Shown here: positions 32,215 to 41,302 of the stretch, piece after piece | Numbering within the stretch: position 1 is the stretch's first letter | Layout of the letters: each line of letters starts with the position of its first letter | Assembly (NCBI GenBank): GCA_964493515.1 | Contig: CAZBNJ010000005.1 | Coordinates: forward strand, 1-60,634 | Origin: CANRIN01 sp964493515 | Lineage (GTDB): Bacteria; Bacillota; Clostridia; Oscillospirales; JAAYOS01 | Direction: 5' to 3' | DNA length: 60,634 nt | Notes under the pieces: model-generated | The model's database searches: none | What the model was told of the DNA's origin: nothing | The model's input: the letters and a program-made list of their open reading frames with translations, nothing else | Translations under genes and position numbers: made by a program

Positions 32215-34989
32215 TCAGATGATCTCGTCCAGCTCCATGCCGTCGGCGTAGCATCCGACGTCCACGCCGTACGCGCGCTCCATGCCAAGCGAGCGCATCG
32301 TGCAGAACAGATTGTTCATCGCGCAGCGCTGGAGATCGCCCAGGCATATCGACGGCTTGCCGACCTTCTCGTTTGCCAGCTTCTCGCCAAACTCCGCCGC
32401 AAAGTCTATCTCGGTGGTGGTCGGCATCTTGGGCATCTTCGGCATCTCCATCTCGCCGGAGGCTATCTTCTTCATCCGCTCCTCCATGAACTCCTGGAAG
32501 CTCATGCCCTCGGGTATCATCTTCTTCCAGAACGGCTCGGGCGGGATATACTCAAGGCCGTACACCGCGCAGAGAATGTTGCGCACCCTGTCGACGCCGC
32601 CGGGCATTATCATGTCGTTGCCCGCGTGCATCGACTTGGACGGAGTGGAGCTGCCGCCGTTCCAGTCGGTCATTATCAGCCCCCTGAATCCCCACTCGCC
32701 GCGCGCGAGGTCGGTGCAGAGGTCAAAGCTGTCGGCGGTCGGAACGCCGTTTATCTTGTTGTAGCTGGTCATTATCGACATCGGCTGCGCGGTGCGGACC
32801 ACTATCTCGAATCCCTTGAGATATATCTCGCGCAGCGTGCGCTCGGTCACTATCGTGTCCACCGCGTTGCGGTTCGACTCCTGGTTGTTCGCGGCGTAGT
32901 GCTTTACGCACGCGCCCACTCCCGGCACCGACTGCAGTCCCTTGGTCATCGCGGCAGCCATCACGCCTGCGACCAGCGGGTCCTCCGCGTAATACTCGAA
33001 GTTGCGTCCGCAGAGCGGGTCGCGGTGGATGTTCATTCCCGGGCCGAGCAGGATGGTCTCGCCTATCTCGCGGCACTCCTCCGCCATGGCGTGTCCGACC
33101 ATCTCAAGCACCTCGGTGTCGAAACTCTGCGCGAGCAGCCAGCCCACCGGCCACGCGGTGCAATACTGATGGCGAAGCTCCTTTTTGCCGGTGTCGACGT
33201 TGGTCGCCTCAAACTCCTGCGTCACGCGCACGCCTCCCGGGCCGTCCGCGAGCACCATCGTCGGTATGCCGTACTTGTCAAACAGCGTGTTCACCGTCTC
33301 GCCTGCGGCGCCCGCGACCGTTGCCGAGCTGCCGCCCACTATCGGCGCGTCCTCGTTGGCGACGCCCCAGCCGGTGCCGCAGTTGAATATCGCAAGCTCC
33401 TCACGGCTCATCCGCGCGACCAGCTGCTCAAGCGTCGCCTTGCCGTCGTACACGTCCTTCAGCGTCACGCCGTCGGATACGACGTTCTTCACGCTCTCAT
33501 AGTCCACCTTCGCCGTATAGTTCGGGTCGGATGTGTAGGTCTCCACCTTCTGGTCGTGATACTTCGACGAGCGGTCGACGCAGGCGAAGCTCTTCGGGTC
33601 AAGCTCGATACGCGGCGCGCCCATGGTGTCCTGCTTTGCGCGCGGCGGCGCGATTATCTCCTGCATATCCTCGCTTATCGGATACTCATTATGTACCTTC
33701 TCGGTCACGACGCGCGCGCCCAGTCCAAGCACCGCCGCCGGAGCGAGCGCCACCGACGAGCTTCCGAACATCAGCAGATAGTCGCCCTGCTCGAGCGCGT
33801 ACTCGGCGCGGTCCTCAAAGAAGCTCGCGCAGTCTCGCAGACGGAACCTCAGCTCCACCCGAACGGTCTCGCCCGGGTCGAGCAGCTTGGTCTTTTTGAA
33901 GCTGACCAGCCGCTTTATCGGCTTCTGAAGCTCGACCTGCGGCTCGGACAGATACAGCTGAACGACCTCCTTGCCCGCGCGGTCGCCTATGTTCTTTACC
34001 TTGACCGAGACCTCGGTCCACTCGCCCTGCTGACGGACCATCGCGTCCGAGATGTCAAAGTGGGTGTAGCTCTTGCCGTAGCCGAACGGATATATCGGCT
34101 TCTTTCCAAAGGTGTCGAACCAGCGATAGCCGACGAATATGCCCTCAGTGTAGCGCTCGACGTCCACGTTGCCGTCGTTCATGGCAAATGTCTCGTGCGC
34201 GGGATAGTCGCTGTAATTCTCCGCCCAGGTCGCGGTCGTCTTGCCCGACGGATTCACCCTGCCGTACAGCACGTCGAGGATGGCTCGACCCGCCTCCTGA
34301 CCGGGCTGTCCGCTGAACAGCACCGCGCCAACGCCGTCAAGGCCCTTGATATACTTCATGTCGATGACGCCGCCGACATTCAGCACCAGAACGGTGTGCT
34401 TAAACGTCTCGCTGACCTCTTTCAGCACCCTCTTTTCGGTGTCCGAAAGCTCGTAGTCGCCAAGCTCGACAAACTCGTCGCCTATCTTCACCTTCTTGGT
34501 CATCGAGCGGTCCGCGCCCTCGCCGGCGTTGCGGGAGAGCACATACACGGCGGTGTCCGCCTTGGAAGCCGCCGTCTTTATCTCCTCGCCCGTCGGCGCG
34601 AATTCGGGATACGCGAATGTCATCATCGGATTGTTCGCGCTCTTCAGCTGCGCCGCGTCATAGCCCTTTGCGTACTCGCGCAGCGACTGCTCGTTGACAA
34701 CGCTTATGCCCTCGGCTATCGCGGCGTCCATAAGGTTTATGTGATAGCGCGGGCTCTGGTTTACCAGCGCGTCGCCGCCTCCGCTGAGTCCTCCGTTGAA
34801 CGGATCGCCCGAGCCGGTTCCGCCGCGGACGGTGCGCACGGCGCCGCTTCCGAACATCGCAAGCGTCTTTGTCTCAAGCGGAAGCGCACCGCTGTTTTCG
34901 AGCAGCACCATACTCTCAACGGCGGCGCGGCGGCAGACCTCCGCGTTGCGCAGTTCGCGCTCGGACATGGGTATTTTCAGTTCGCTCAT
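32215..34989 (-). CDS. GH3 beta-glycosidase with permuted domain order
   Basis: A 924-residue intracellular GH3 enzyme whose domains are in swapped order. The alpha/beta sandwich and FnIII-like parts come first (AVESMVLLENSGALPLETKTLAMFGSGA; PIYPFGYGKSYTHFDIS). The TIM-like domain is at the C-terminal end (about 560-860), with LADGPGGVR, LLGPGMNIHRDPLCGRNFEYYAEDP and the nucleophile Asp in LIMTDWNGG. This order is known from beta-glucosidases of Ruminococcus albus and Butyrivibrio. ATG 34989 follows AGGAGG. The enzyme probably hydrolyses plant-derived beta-glucosides; the exact sugar is not predictable. Confidence 0.92.
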   Translation of the reverse strand: MSELKIPMSERELRNAEVCRRAAVESMVLLENSGALPLETKTLAMFGSGAVRTVRGGTGSGDPFNGGLSGGGDALVNQSPRYHINLMDAAIAEGISVVNEQSLREYAKGYDAAQLKSANNPMMTFAYPEFAPTGEEIKTAASKADTAVYVLSRNAGEGADRSMTKKVKIGDEFVELGDYELSDTEKRVLKEVSETFKHTVLVLNVGGVIDMKYIKGLDGVGAVLFSGQPGQEAGRAILDVLYGRVNPSGKTTATWAENYSDYPAHETFAMNDGNVDVERYTEGIFVGYRWFDTFGKKPIYPFGYGKSYTHFDISDAMVRQQGEWTEVSVKVKNIGDRAGKEVVQLYLSEPQVELQKPIKRLVSFKKTKLLDPGETVRVELRFRLRDCASFFEDRAEYALEQGDYLLMFGSSSVALAPAAVLGLGARVVTEKVHNEYPISEDMQEIIAPPRAKQDTMGAPRIELDPKSFACVDRSSKYHDQKVETYTSDPNYTAKVDYESVKNVVSDGVTLKDVYDGKATLEQLVARMSREELAIFNCGTGWGVANEDAPIVGGSSATVAGAAGETVNTLFDKYGIPTMVLADGPGGVRVTQEFEATNVDTGKKELRHQYCTAWPVGWLLAQSFDTEVLEMVGHAMAEECREIGETILLGPGMNIHRDPLCGRNFEYYAEDPLVAGVMAAAMTKGLQSVPGVGACVKHYAANNQESNRNAVDTIVTERTLREIYLKGFEIVVRTAQPMSIMTSYNKINGVPTADSFDLCTDLARGEWGFRGLIMTDWNGGSSTPSKSMHAGNDMIMPGGVDRVRNILCAVYGLEYIPPEPFWKKMIPEGMSFQEFMEERMKKIASGEMEMPKMPKMPTTTEIDFAAEFGEKLANEKVGKPSICLGDLQRCAMNNLFCTMRSLGMERAYGVDVGCYADGMELDEII

Positions 34990-35020
34990 CTCATTTTCCT
35001 CCTTATATCGGTCTATTATG

Positions 35021-35049
35021 ATTTTAGCAGACTTGGCAGGGAAAATCAA
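35021..35049 (-). promoter_or_regulatory. Promoter of the permuted GH3 gene
   Basis: On minus, TTGATT (35044-35049), 17 bases, TAAAAT (35021-35026). Confidence 0.72.
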
Positions 35050-35106
35050 GGAAACTATGCTATTTTCACCGCGTTCACCGCAGAAATCTTTTCTTCGCCT
35101 CACCCC

Positions 35107-35152
35107 TTGCAAACTGCCGAAAACATGGTATACTTGGAGTTAGAAATAACTC
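35107..35152 (+). promoter_or_regulatory. Promoter and dyad upstream of the PatB-like gene
   Basis: TTGCAA (35107-35112), 16 bases, TATACT (35129-35134). A perfect inverted repeat GAGTTA-GAAA-TAACTC at 35137-35152 covers the start, ahead of the ACGGAGG ribosome binding site. The dyad may be an operator or a small 5' hairpin. Confidence 0.65.
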
Positions 35153-35168
35153 TACGGAGGTAAAAAAT

Positions 35169-36347
35169 ATGAAATACGATTTTGATACAGTGCGCAGCCG
35201 CTATAACACCTTTTCGATGAAGTACGACGGCATGGGCAAGCGTTACAAGCCCGGCTTCATCCCGCTGTTCGTCGCCGACATGGATCTCAAGTGCCCGCCC
35301 GCCATCATCGAGGCGATGCACCGCACCGCCGACCACGAGATTTACGGCTACAGCGGCAGCTTTACCGATGATCGCTACAACAACTCTGTCATCCGCTGGT
35401 TCGGTGAGAAGTATGGCTTCCACATCGAGTCGGATTGGATACTCCCCTCCGCCGGCACCTGCTCGGCGATAAACGCCGCCATCCGCGAGTTTTCCAACAT
35501 CGGCGACGGCGTCATCATCTGCCGTCCGGTCTACGGCCACTTCACCGGCATGATCGAGGGCGACTGCCACCGCAAGGCGGTCGACTGCCATCTGATAAAG
35601 GACGATAACGGCAATTTCCGCATGGACTTTGAAAAGCTCGACAAGCTCTGCTCCGAACCGAACAACCGCATCTTCCTGCTCTGCTCGCCGCACAACCCCA
35701 TCGGTCGCGTATGGACGCGCGAGGAGCTGGAAAAGGTGGTCGCGATAACCAAGAAGCACAACGTCATGCTGCTTGTCGACGAGATACACTGCGACATCCG
35801 CCGCGCCGGCATCGACTTCATCCCGGTCGGCACCGTCACAAACGACTACTCGAACATCTGCATCTTCGGCGGACTGGGCAAGACCTTCAACACCGCGGGT
35901 CTCATGTGCTCCAACGCCATAATCCCCGACGAGTTCCTCCGCGCGCGCATCCGCAACGAGCTGAGCGGCGGTCTCAGCCCCTTCGCCATCGCGGCGTGCA
36001 TCGCGGCATACGGCGGCGAGTGCGACGAGTGGGTGGACGAGATGAACAAGTACATAGACGGCAACATCGACTATGTCCTCGACTTCTGCAAAAAGAACCT
36101 GCCATGGGTCGAGGTCGGTCGTCCGGAGGGCACCTACTGCATGTGGTTCGACTTCGGCAAGAGCGGACTTTCGGGCGAGGAGATACACCGCCGCATCTAC
36201 GAGGACGCGAACGTGATACTCCAGGACGGCACCGGTCACGACCCCGAGTTCGGCGCCACCTGCCAGCGTATGTGCACCCCGGTCGCCCGCAGCGTGCTGG
36301 TCGAGGCGATGGAGCGCATCGCCAAGGTGTTCACCGACATAAAGTAA
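35169..36347 (+). CDS. PatB/MalY-type PLP-dependent aminotransferase or cystathionine beta-lyase
   Basis: A 392-residue fold-type I PLP enzyme. Its start RSRYNTFSMKYDGMGKRYK and FVADMDLKCPPAIIEAM are those of the PatB/MalY group, whose members cleave C-S bonds of cystathionine or cysteine. The PLP-lysine is probably K238 in GGLGKTFNTAGL, the phosphate-side motif LCSPHNPIGRVW is present, and DEIHCD (204-209) holds the cofactor-binding Asp. Some relatives act as aminotransferases. It is followed after 13 bases by an ACT-domain gene, which suggests amino-acid feedback. Confidence 0.9.
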   Translation: MKYDFDTVRSRYNTFSMKYDGMGKRYKPGFIPLFVADMDLKCPPAIIEAMHRTADHEIYGYSGSFTDDRYNNSVIRWFGEKYGFHIESDWILPSAGTCSAINAAIREFSNIGDGVIICRPVYGHFTGMIEGDCHRKAVDCHLIKDDNGNFRMDFEKLDKLCSEPNNRIFLLCSPHNPIGRVWTREELEKVVAITKKHNVMLLVDEIHCDIRRAGIDFIPVGTVTNDYSNICIFGGLGKTFNTAGLMCSNAIIPDEFLRARIRNELSGGLSPFAIAACIAAYGGECDEWVDEMNKYIDGNIDYVLDFCKKNLPWVEVGRPEGTYCMWFDFGKSGLSGEEIHRRIYEDANVILQDGTGHDPEFGATCQRMCTPVARSVLVEAMERIAKVFTDIK

Positions 36348-36360
36348 GCCCCGAGCCGCG

Positions 36361-36726
36361 ATGACTCTTGAAAGACTGCCATACAGCCTAACGGTCTGCA
36401 AGGTCGGTTCGATGTCGGACATCGACCTTACGAGCGATTTCTTCTTCGTCGGCAGAACGGACGAGGAGCTGTCGCTTGTCTGCAAGACCGAGGATGTCCC
36501 CGTCCGCACGACGGCGCGCGAGGACGGATGGCGCGGGTTTCGCATCTGCGGGACGCTGGATTTCTCCCTTGTCGGGATACTGTCCAAGCTGTCCGGCGCG
36601 CTTGCGGAAAGCGGGATAGGCATCTTTGCCGTGTCCACATACAACACCGACTACATCCTTGTCAAGGCTGAAAACTTCGACCGCGCAAGCGATGTGTTGA
36701 GGTCGGTCGGTTGCGATATGCTATAA
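36361..36726 (+). CDS. ACT-domain protein
   Basis: A 121-residue protein with a C-terminal ACT-like fold (about 50-121: GFRICGTLDFSLVGILSKLSGALAESGIGIFAVSTYNTDYILVKAENF). That pattern, a beta strand, a glycine-rich turn and a long helix, is the ligand-binding ACT_7 type. The first 50 residues are a separate small beta domain. It lacks a catalytic domain and probably senses an amino acid. It lies just downstream of the PLP enzyme. The ribosome binding site is weak, so translation is likely coupled. Confidence 0.82.
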   Translation: MTLERLPYSLTVCKVGSMSDIDLTSDFFFVGRTDEELSLVCKTEDVPVRTTAREDGWRGFRICGTLDFSLVGILSKLSGALAESGIGIFAVSTYNTDYILVKAENFDRASDVLRSVGCDML

Positions 36727-36754
36727 AGTTTTGCCGACAGCTTAAAGGGTACAA

Positions 36755-36787
36755 AAAAGAGACGGACGCGTGTCCGTCTCTTTTTGT
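36755..36787. terminator. Bidirectional terminator before the MacB-like gene
   Basis: AAAAAGAGACGGACGC and GTGTCCGTCTCTTTTT arms give a long stem with A and T tracts on both sides. Confidence 0.9.
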
Positions 36788-36806
36788 GTTCGATTTTGGC
36801 TCGATG

Positions 36807-39434
36807 TCACTCTGTACGCAGCGCCTCGACTGGGTCCTTGCGTGCGGCGATGCGCGACGGTATAAGTCCCGCGATAAAGGTTAGCAGCATGCTTATGCCG
36901 ACGAGTATCGCGCCCGCGACCGGCGGCAGTACCGCCACGTTCTTGATCTCCGCCAGGTGCTCGATTATCGCGTTTGCGGGTATGCAGAGCAGCAGCGTGA
37001 CCAAAATTCCCATCGCTCCCGCGGCAAATCCGACTATCAGCGTCTCGGCGTTGAACACACGGCTTATATCCTTCTTGGACGCGCCTATCGAGCGCAGGAT
37101 GCCTATTTCCTTGGTGCGCTCGAGCACCGAGATGTAGGTTATTATGCCTATCATTATCGAGCTGACCACCAGCGAGATGGCGACAAACGCTATCAACACA
37201 TAGCTTATCGCGTCGATTATCGTGGAGACCGAGCTCATCATCAGACCCACCATATCGGTGTAGCTTATCACGTTCTCCTCGCGGCCCTCCGCCTCCATGC
37301 GGCTGTTGTAGTCGTTCAGCTTCGCTACCAGCGCCTCCTTGGACTCGAAGTCCTTGGCGTACAGGCTTATGCCCGACGGCTTTGACCTGTCCGCCACGCC
37401 GAGCAGCTCAAGATTGCCCTCGTAGGTGGCGGAGGTCTTGTGCATCGCGGCATACTGTGCCATCGCCGCCGCGCGCTCCTCCTCGCTCATCGCGGCAAAC
37501 ATCTGCTGCTGTTCGGGGGTGAGCGTCGAAACATCGAACTCGGGCACATCCGCGTCGTCTGTGTCAAAGTCGATGCCGGTGAAGATGTCGGTGTCCCGCC
37601 GCTCGATCTGCGCCTTTACCGCGGGGCTGTCATCGGTCTGTCGGATAAGCTCGTCCATCAGCGCCGAGGTGTAGCCTATCGAGCCCGACGACGATGTCGC
37701 GACCACGTTCTCACCCGGGCGCAGGATGCCGACCACCTTGACCTCGGTAGCGTCGGCGAGTGCGTCGCGCATGAACGCCTCGTCGCCGCTCATGTCCACC
37801 CAAACTCCGTCCGCGGTCTCGGCGTAGCGCATGGACACCGGGATCAGCTTGTAGCGGAGCTCGAGTATCTCGTCATACGAGTAGCTGTCCGGATAGTCGG
37901 CGCCCTTGTACTCCTCGCCCGCGACCACCTTCTTCATCATCTCGCCGACCTCGTGCGCGTCCATCAGTCCCAGTCCGTAGAGCGTGAGGTCGGTCACCTC
38001 GTTGTTGTCGTTCATTATCACGACTATCTCGTCGTAGCGCTCGGGCATACGTCCCGCGACCACCTCGTACTGCACCGAAAGCAGCTCGTCGTTGCCGATA
38101 AGCTCGTCCCACGCGTCCGCGGTGCTTCCTATCATGGGGTTCATGCTCATCATTTCGCTCATGCCCATCTGCTCGCCCATGTTCATCACGTCGCCGACGC
38201 CAATCTCGTCGTAGATGGTGGACGGATTAAGCTGACGTATCCCCTTGGTCGTGTCCGCGTCGTATATCAAAAGCGGTGTGGTGTAGCTGTATTTCACGCC
38301 GTTCAACAGCTCTTTTATCCCGCTTTCGTCGTCCTCGATGTAGTTTCTAAACTCCTCGAGGTTGTTGGTCGCCATCTGGGTGGAGAGTATGCCGAGCATA
38401 TCCTCCATCATACGCACCGGATACACCCTGTCGTCCGAGTGCTCCTCCACCTCGGTGCGCGCGCCCATCATCGCGGTCATCATGCCCGCCAGGTCGACCG
38501 TCTCGTCCTCCACCGTCAGCGGATAGCTGGACAGCGTATCCTCCTGCACGCGGTCGATGTAGCTCTGCATACCGTTTGACAGCGCCAGTATCAGCGCGAT
38601 GCCGATTATGCCGATGCTTCCCGCAAACGCGGTCAGTATCGTGCGCCCCTTCTTGGTCATCAGGTTGTTAAGGCTCAGGCTGAGCGCGGTGTGAAAGCGC
38701 AGCGGCTTTTTCTTCGTGCGCGAACGGGTCGTGCTCGGCGCGGCTTCGTCCTCCGGCGTGTATGCGTTCGAGTCGTCTGTCACCCTGCCGTCGAGCATAC
38801 GGATTATGCGGGTGGAGTACTTCGCCGCAAGGTCGGGGTTGTGCGTGACCATTATCACCAGCCGGTCCTTCGCTATCTCCTTGAGCAGATCCATCACCTG
38901 CACGCTCGTCTCGCTATCCAGCGCGCCGGTCGGCTCGTCGGCAAGCAGTATGCGCGGATTGCCCGCAAGCGCACGCGCTATCGCGACGCGCTGCATCTGA
39001 CCTCCGCTCAGCTGATTCGGCTTTTTGTGTATCTCCGCGCCGAGACCCACCTGCTTGAGTGCGTCTGCCGCTCGGCGACGGCGCTCCGCCTTGGGAACAC
39101 CGCTGAGAGTCAGCGACAGCTCGACATTGGAGAGTATCGACTGATGCGGTATCAGGTTGTAGCTCTGAAACACGAACCCGACCGACGTGTTGCGGTACAC
39201 GTCCCAGTCGCCGTCACGGTAGCCCTTGGTCGAGCGTCCGTCTATGATGAGGTCGCCGGAGGTATAGCGGTCAAGGCCGCCGATTATGTTCAGCAGCGTT
39301 GTCTTGCCGCAGCCGGAAGGTCCGAGCACCGACACAAATTCGCTCTCACGAAACGCGAGCGACAGTCCCTTCAGTGCCTCCACCTTGCTGTCTCCGGCGA
39401 CGTACGTCTTGACTATGTTTTTCAAGCTAAGCAT
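36807..39434 (-). CDS. MacB-like ABC transporter, ATPase and permease fused
   Basis: An 875-residue fused transporter. The ATPase (1-220) has GPSGCGKTTLLNIIGG, LSGGQMQRVAIARAL, ILLADEPTGALD and a THNPD switch. A linker with SRTKKK follows. The permease has one helix near 265-290, a large extracellular part of about 400 residues rich in Met, Asp and Glu, and three C-terminal helices in an FtsX domain (from about 750: LVVSSIMIGIITYISVLERTKEIGILRSIGASKKDI). MacB-type proteins transfer force across the membrane for lipoprotein or peptide export and antibiotic resistance. TGAGGAG precedes the ATG. No membrane-fusion partner is next to it. Confidence 0.9.
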   Translation of the reverse strand: MLSLKNIVKTYVAGDSKVEALKGLSLAFRESEFVSVLGPSGCGKTTLLNIIGGLDRYTSGDLIIDGRSTKGYRDGDWDVYRNTSVGFVFQSYNLIPHQSILSNVELSLTLSGVPKAERRRRAADALKQVGLGAEIHKKPNQLSGGQMQRVAIARALAGNPRILLADEPTGALDSETSVQVMDLLKEIAKDRLVIMVTHNPDLAAKYSTRIIRMLDGRVTDDSNAYTPEDEAAPSTTRSRTKKKPLRFHTALSLSLNNLMTKKGRTILTAFAGSIGIIGIALILALSNGMQSYIDRVQEDTLSSYPLTVEDETVDLAGMMTAMMGARTEVEEHSDDRVYPVRMMEDMLGILSTQMATNNLEEFRNYIEDDESGIKELLNGVKYSYTTPLLIYDADTTKGIRQLNPSTIYDEIGVGDVMNMGEQMGMSEMMSMNPMIGSTADAWDELIGNDELLSVQYEVVAGRMPERYDEIVVIMNDNNEVTDLTLYGLGLMDAHEVGEMMKKVVAGEEYKGADYPDSYSYDEILELRYKLIPVSMRYAETADGVWVDMSGDEAFMRDALADATEVKVVGILRPGENVVATSSSGSIGYTSALMDELIRQTDDSPAVKAQIERRDTDIFTGIDFDTDDADVPEFDVSTLTPEQQQMFAAMSEEERAAAMAQYAAMHKTSATYEGNLELLGVADRSKPSGISLYAKDFESKEALVAKLNDYNSRMEAEGREENVISYTDMVGLMMSSVSTIIDAISYVLIAFVAISLVVSSIMIGIITYISVLERTKEIGILRSIGASKKDISRVFNAETLIVGFAAGAMGILVTLLLCIPANAIIEHLAEIKNVAVLPPVAGAILVGISMLLTFIAGLIPSRIAARKDPVEALRTE

Positions 39435-39452
39435 TAGGTAATCTCCTCACAA

Positions 39453-39489
39453 AAAATGCCAACAGCACAAATTGCACCGTTAGCATTTT
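39453..39489. promoter_or_regulatory. 37-bp dyad over the MacB-gene start point
   Basis: AAAATGC (39453-39459) and GCATTTT (39483-39489) close a dyad whose inner arms AAC/GTT also match. It spans the -10 box and the first 30 bases of the transcript. As RNA it resembles a terminator followed by T's, but its 5' arm would not be transcribed, so an operator is more likely. Confidence 0.5.
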
Positions 39490-39513
39490 ATTCCATATAA
39501 ATTGTCCCGTCAA
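39485..39513 (-). promoter_or_regulatory. Promoter of the MacB-like gene
   Basis: On minus, TTGACG (39508-39513), 17 bases, TAAAAT (39485-39490). Confidence 0.72.
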
Positions 39514-39547
39514 GCGAAAAACGCCGCAATTTACAAAAGATTTACAA

Positions 39548-40006
39548 TTAGGCTATCGCCATGACGTATATCTGACAGGGGTTCTGTTCGTCCCACAGCG
39601 CAGGAAAGCACTCAAGCTCGCGAAAGCCCAGCGCCTTGTAGTAGGCGTTCGTGCGGTCGTAGTCCTCGTAGCACCCCTCGCGCACCGTCTTGACCTGTAT
39701 GAACTCGTAGCCGTTCCGCTTCGCGTAGTCGTACAGCTTCGCGAACAGCTCGCGTCCTATCCCGCGGCGATGGCGGTCGGGAAGGACGCCCATCACGCAT
39801 ATCTCGGCGGTGTAGCGGCTGGTCGCCTTCATCGCAATGAACCCGTCCGCGCCGTCCTCCGACACCGACGCCCAGAGCGGCAGCTCGCGGCACTCGCGCG
39901 CGTAGCTCTCGATGTTCTCGGGTATTCCGAACCAGTCGGGCAGCGCGGTCAGTATGTCGCGGCAGATCCGTTCGCGCTCGTCCGCGTTCTCTATAAATTC
40001 TACCAC
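39548..40006 (-). CDS. GNAT-family N-acetyltransferase
   Basis: A 152-residue acetyl-CoA-dependent acyltransferase. The acetyl-CoA pyrophosphate-binding loop is seen as ICVMGVLPDRHRRGIGRELFAKLYDYAKRNG, followed by YYKALGFRELE. The start GTG 40006 directly follows the stop of the UDP-sugar dehydrogenase, which points to coupled expression. An amino-sugar substrate is possible from that context (compare WecD), but the sequence does not prove it. Confidence 0.88.
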   Translation of the reverse strand: MVEFIENADERERICRDILTALPDWFGIPENIESYARECRELPLWASVSEDGADGFIAMKATSRYTAEICVMGVLPDRHRRGIGRELFAKLYDYAKRNGYEFIQVKTVREGCYEDYDRTNAYYKALGFRELECFPALWDEQNPCQIYVMAIA

Positions 40007-41245
40007 TTACAGACGCTCCTGAGCAAATGGGCACACGTTGCGGGTGTCCAGCACCAGCTTGTTCTTCAACTTGTCCATGTTCTGCTTTATCTCGCTGTGT
40101 CCGACAAGCAGCACCACCATGTCCACCGACTCTACAAACTCGTCGAGCGAGTAGACCTGGCCGTCGCACATCTGCTGCTTTACAAACGGGTCGTACACCT
40201 TGAATCCCTTTGCCAGATGCTTTCTCATGCAGTCAAGAAGCTGGAGCGTCGGACTTTCGCGGGTGTCGTCCACGTCCTCCTTATAGGTCAGTCCGTACAG
40301 TCCGACGCGGCTGTTGTCGGTGATGCCGTTCGCCTCCATCACGTCGGCAATGCGGCCGAGCGTGTACTCGGGCATCGACGCGTTGACGCTCACCGCCGCA
40401 AAGGTCAGCTCGGCAAGGCTCTCGCCGTAGTCGCCGACCAGGAACCACGGGTCGACCGATATGCAGTGACCTCCGACGCCCGGGCCGGGATTCAGGATGT
40501 TCACGCGCGGATGCTTGTTGGCGATGCGTATGACCTCGCGCACGTCCATGCCGTTCTGGCGGCAGAGCTTGGCAAGCTCGTTTGCGTAGGCGATGTTTAT
40601 CGAACGGAAGGTATTCTCCACCACCTTGGTCATCTCGGCGGTGCGGATGTCGGTGGTCACGATCTCGCCCTTACAGAAGCTGCCGTACAGCTCCTTGACA
40701 AGCTCGCCGATCTCCGGCTCGTCCGCGCCGATGGTGCGAGCGTTGTGCTCAAGCTCGTACAGCATGTTGCCGGGGATGATGCGCTCGGGCGCGTGGGCTA
40801 TGTGCGCGTCGGTGCCGAGCGTGAATCCGCGCTTTGCGAACAGCGGACGCACATGCTCGTCTATCGTTCCCGGCGACACGGTGCTCTCCACCACCACCGT
40901 CGCGCCCTTGGGCATGACGTCGAGCACGCACTCGACCGCGCGGACGATATAGCTCGCGTCCACCTTCTTCGTGCGCTCGTCATACGGTGTGGGCATGGTC
41001 ACGACATACACGTCGGCGGACGGATAGGTCGTGGAAAACTCTATCTTCCGCGCGACAGCCGCCTCGTACAGTCCCTGGAGCCCGTCCTCCTCAAAGGTGA
41101 CCTGACCGCTTTTCAGCGAGTCCACTATCTCCTTTTTCACGTCCACGCCGACCACGTCAATGCCGTTCGCGGCAAGGCTCAGCGCGGTGGGAAGCCCGAT
41201 GTACCCCAGTCCGATAACGCCGACCTTCTTCTCAAATATGCTCAT
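40007..41245 (-). CDS. wecC: UDP-N-acetyl-D-mannosamine dehydrogenase-like protein
   Basis: A 412-residue NAD-dependent UDP-sugar 6-dehydrogenase oxidising C6 of a nucleotide sugar to the uronate for wall or capsule polymers. The Rossmann start VGVIGLGYIGLPTALSLAANG, STVSPGT, GNMLYELEHNARTIG and the catalytic Cys in GPGVGGHCISVDPWFL are all there. The spacing fits the UDP-ManNAc (WecC) rather than the UDP-glucose branch. ATG 41245 follows AAAGGACGG. GNAT is coupled downstream. No other polymer-synthesis genes are in the window. Confidence 0.87.
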   Translation of the reverse strand: MSIFEKKVGVIGLGYIGLPTALSLAANGIDVVGVDVKKEIVDSLKSGQVTFEEDGLQGLYEAAVARKIEFSTTYPSADVYVVTMPTPYDERTKKVDASYIVRAVECVLDVMPKGATVVVESTVSPGTIDEHVRPLFAKRGFTLGTDAHIAHAPERIIPGNMLYELEHNARTIGADEPEIGELVKELYGSFCKGEIVTTDIRTAEMTKVVENTFRSINIAYANELAKLCRQNGMDVREVIRIANKHPRVNILNPGPGVGGHCISVDPWFLVGDYGESLAELTFAAVSVNASMPEYTLGRIADVMEANGITDNSRVGLYGLTYKEDVDDTRESPTLQLLDCMRKHLAKGFKVYDPFVKQQMCDGQVYSLDEFVESVDMVVLLVGHSEIKQNMDKLKNKLVLDTRNVCPFAQERL

Positions 41246-41302
41246 CTTATCCGTCCTTTCTTTATCATGTCGGCAGCAGTCCAAAGCCGCCCCGTTTCTG
41301 CA

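Noticed and set aside
39453..39489. A transcriptional attenuator in the leader of the MacB-like gene.
   Set aside because: The 5' arm of the hairpin overlaps the -10 box and so would not be in the RNA from that promoter. It is listed as an operator instead.
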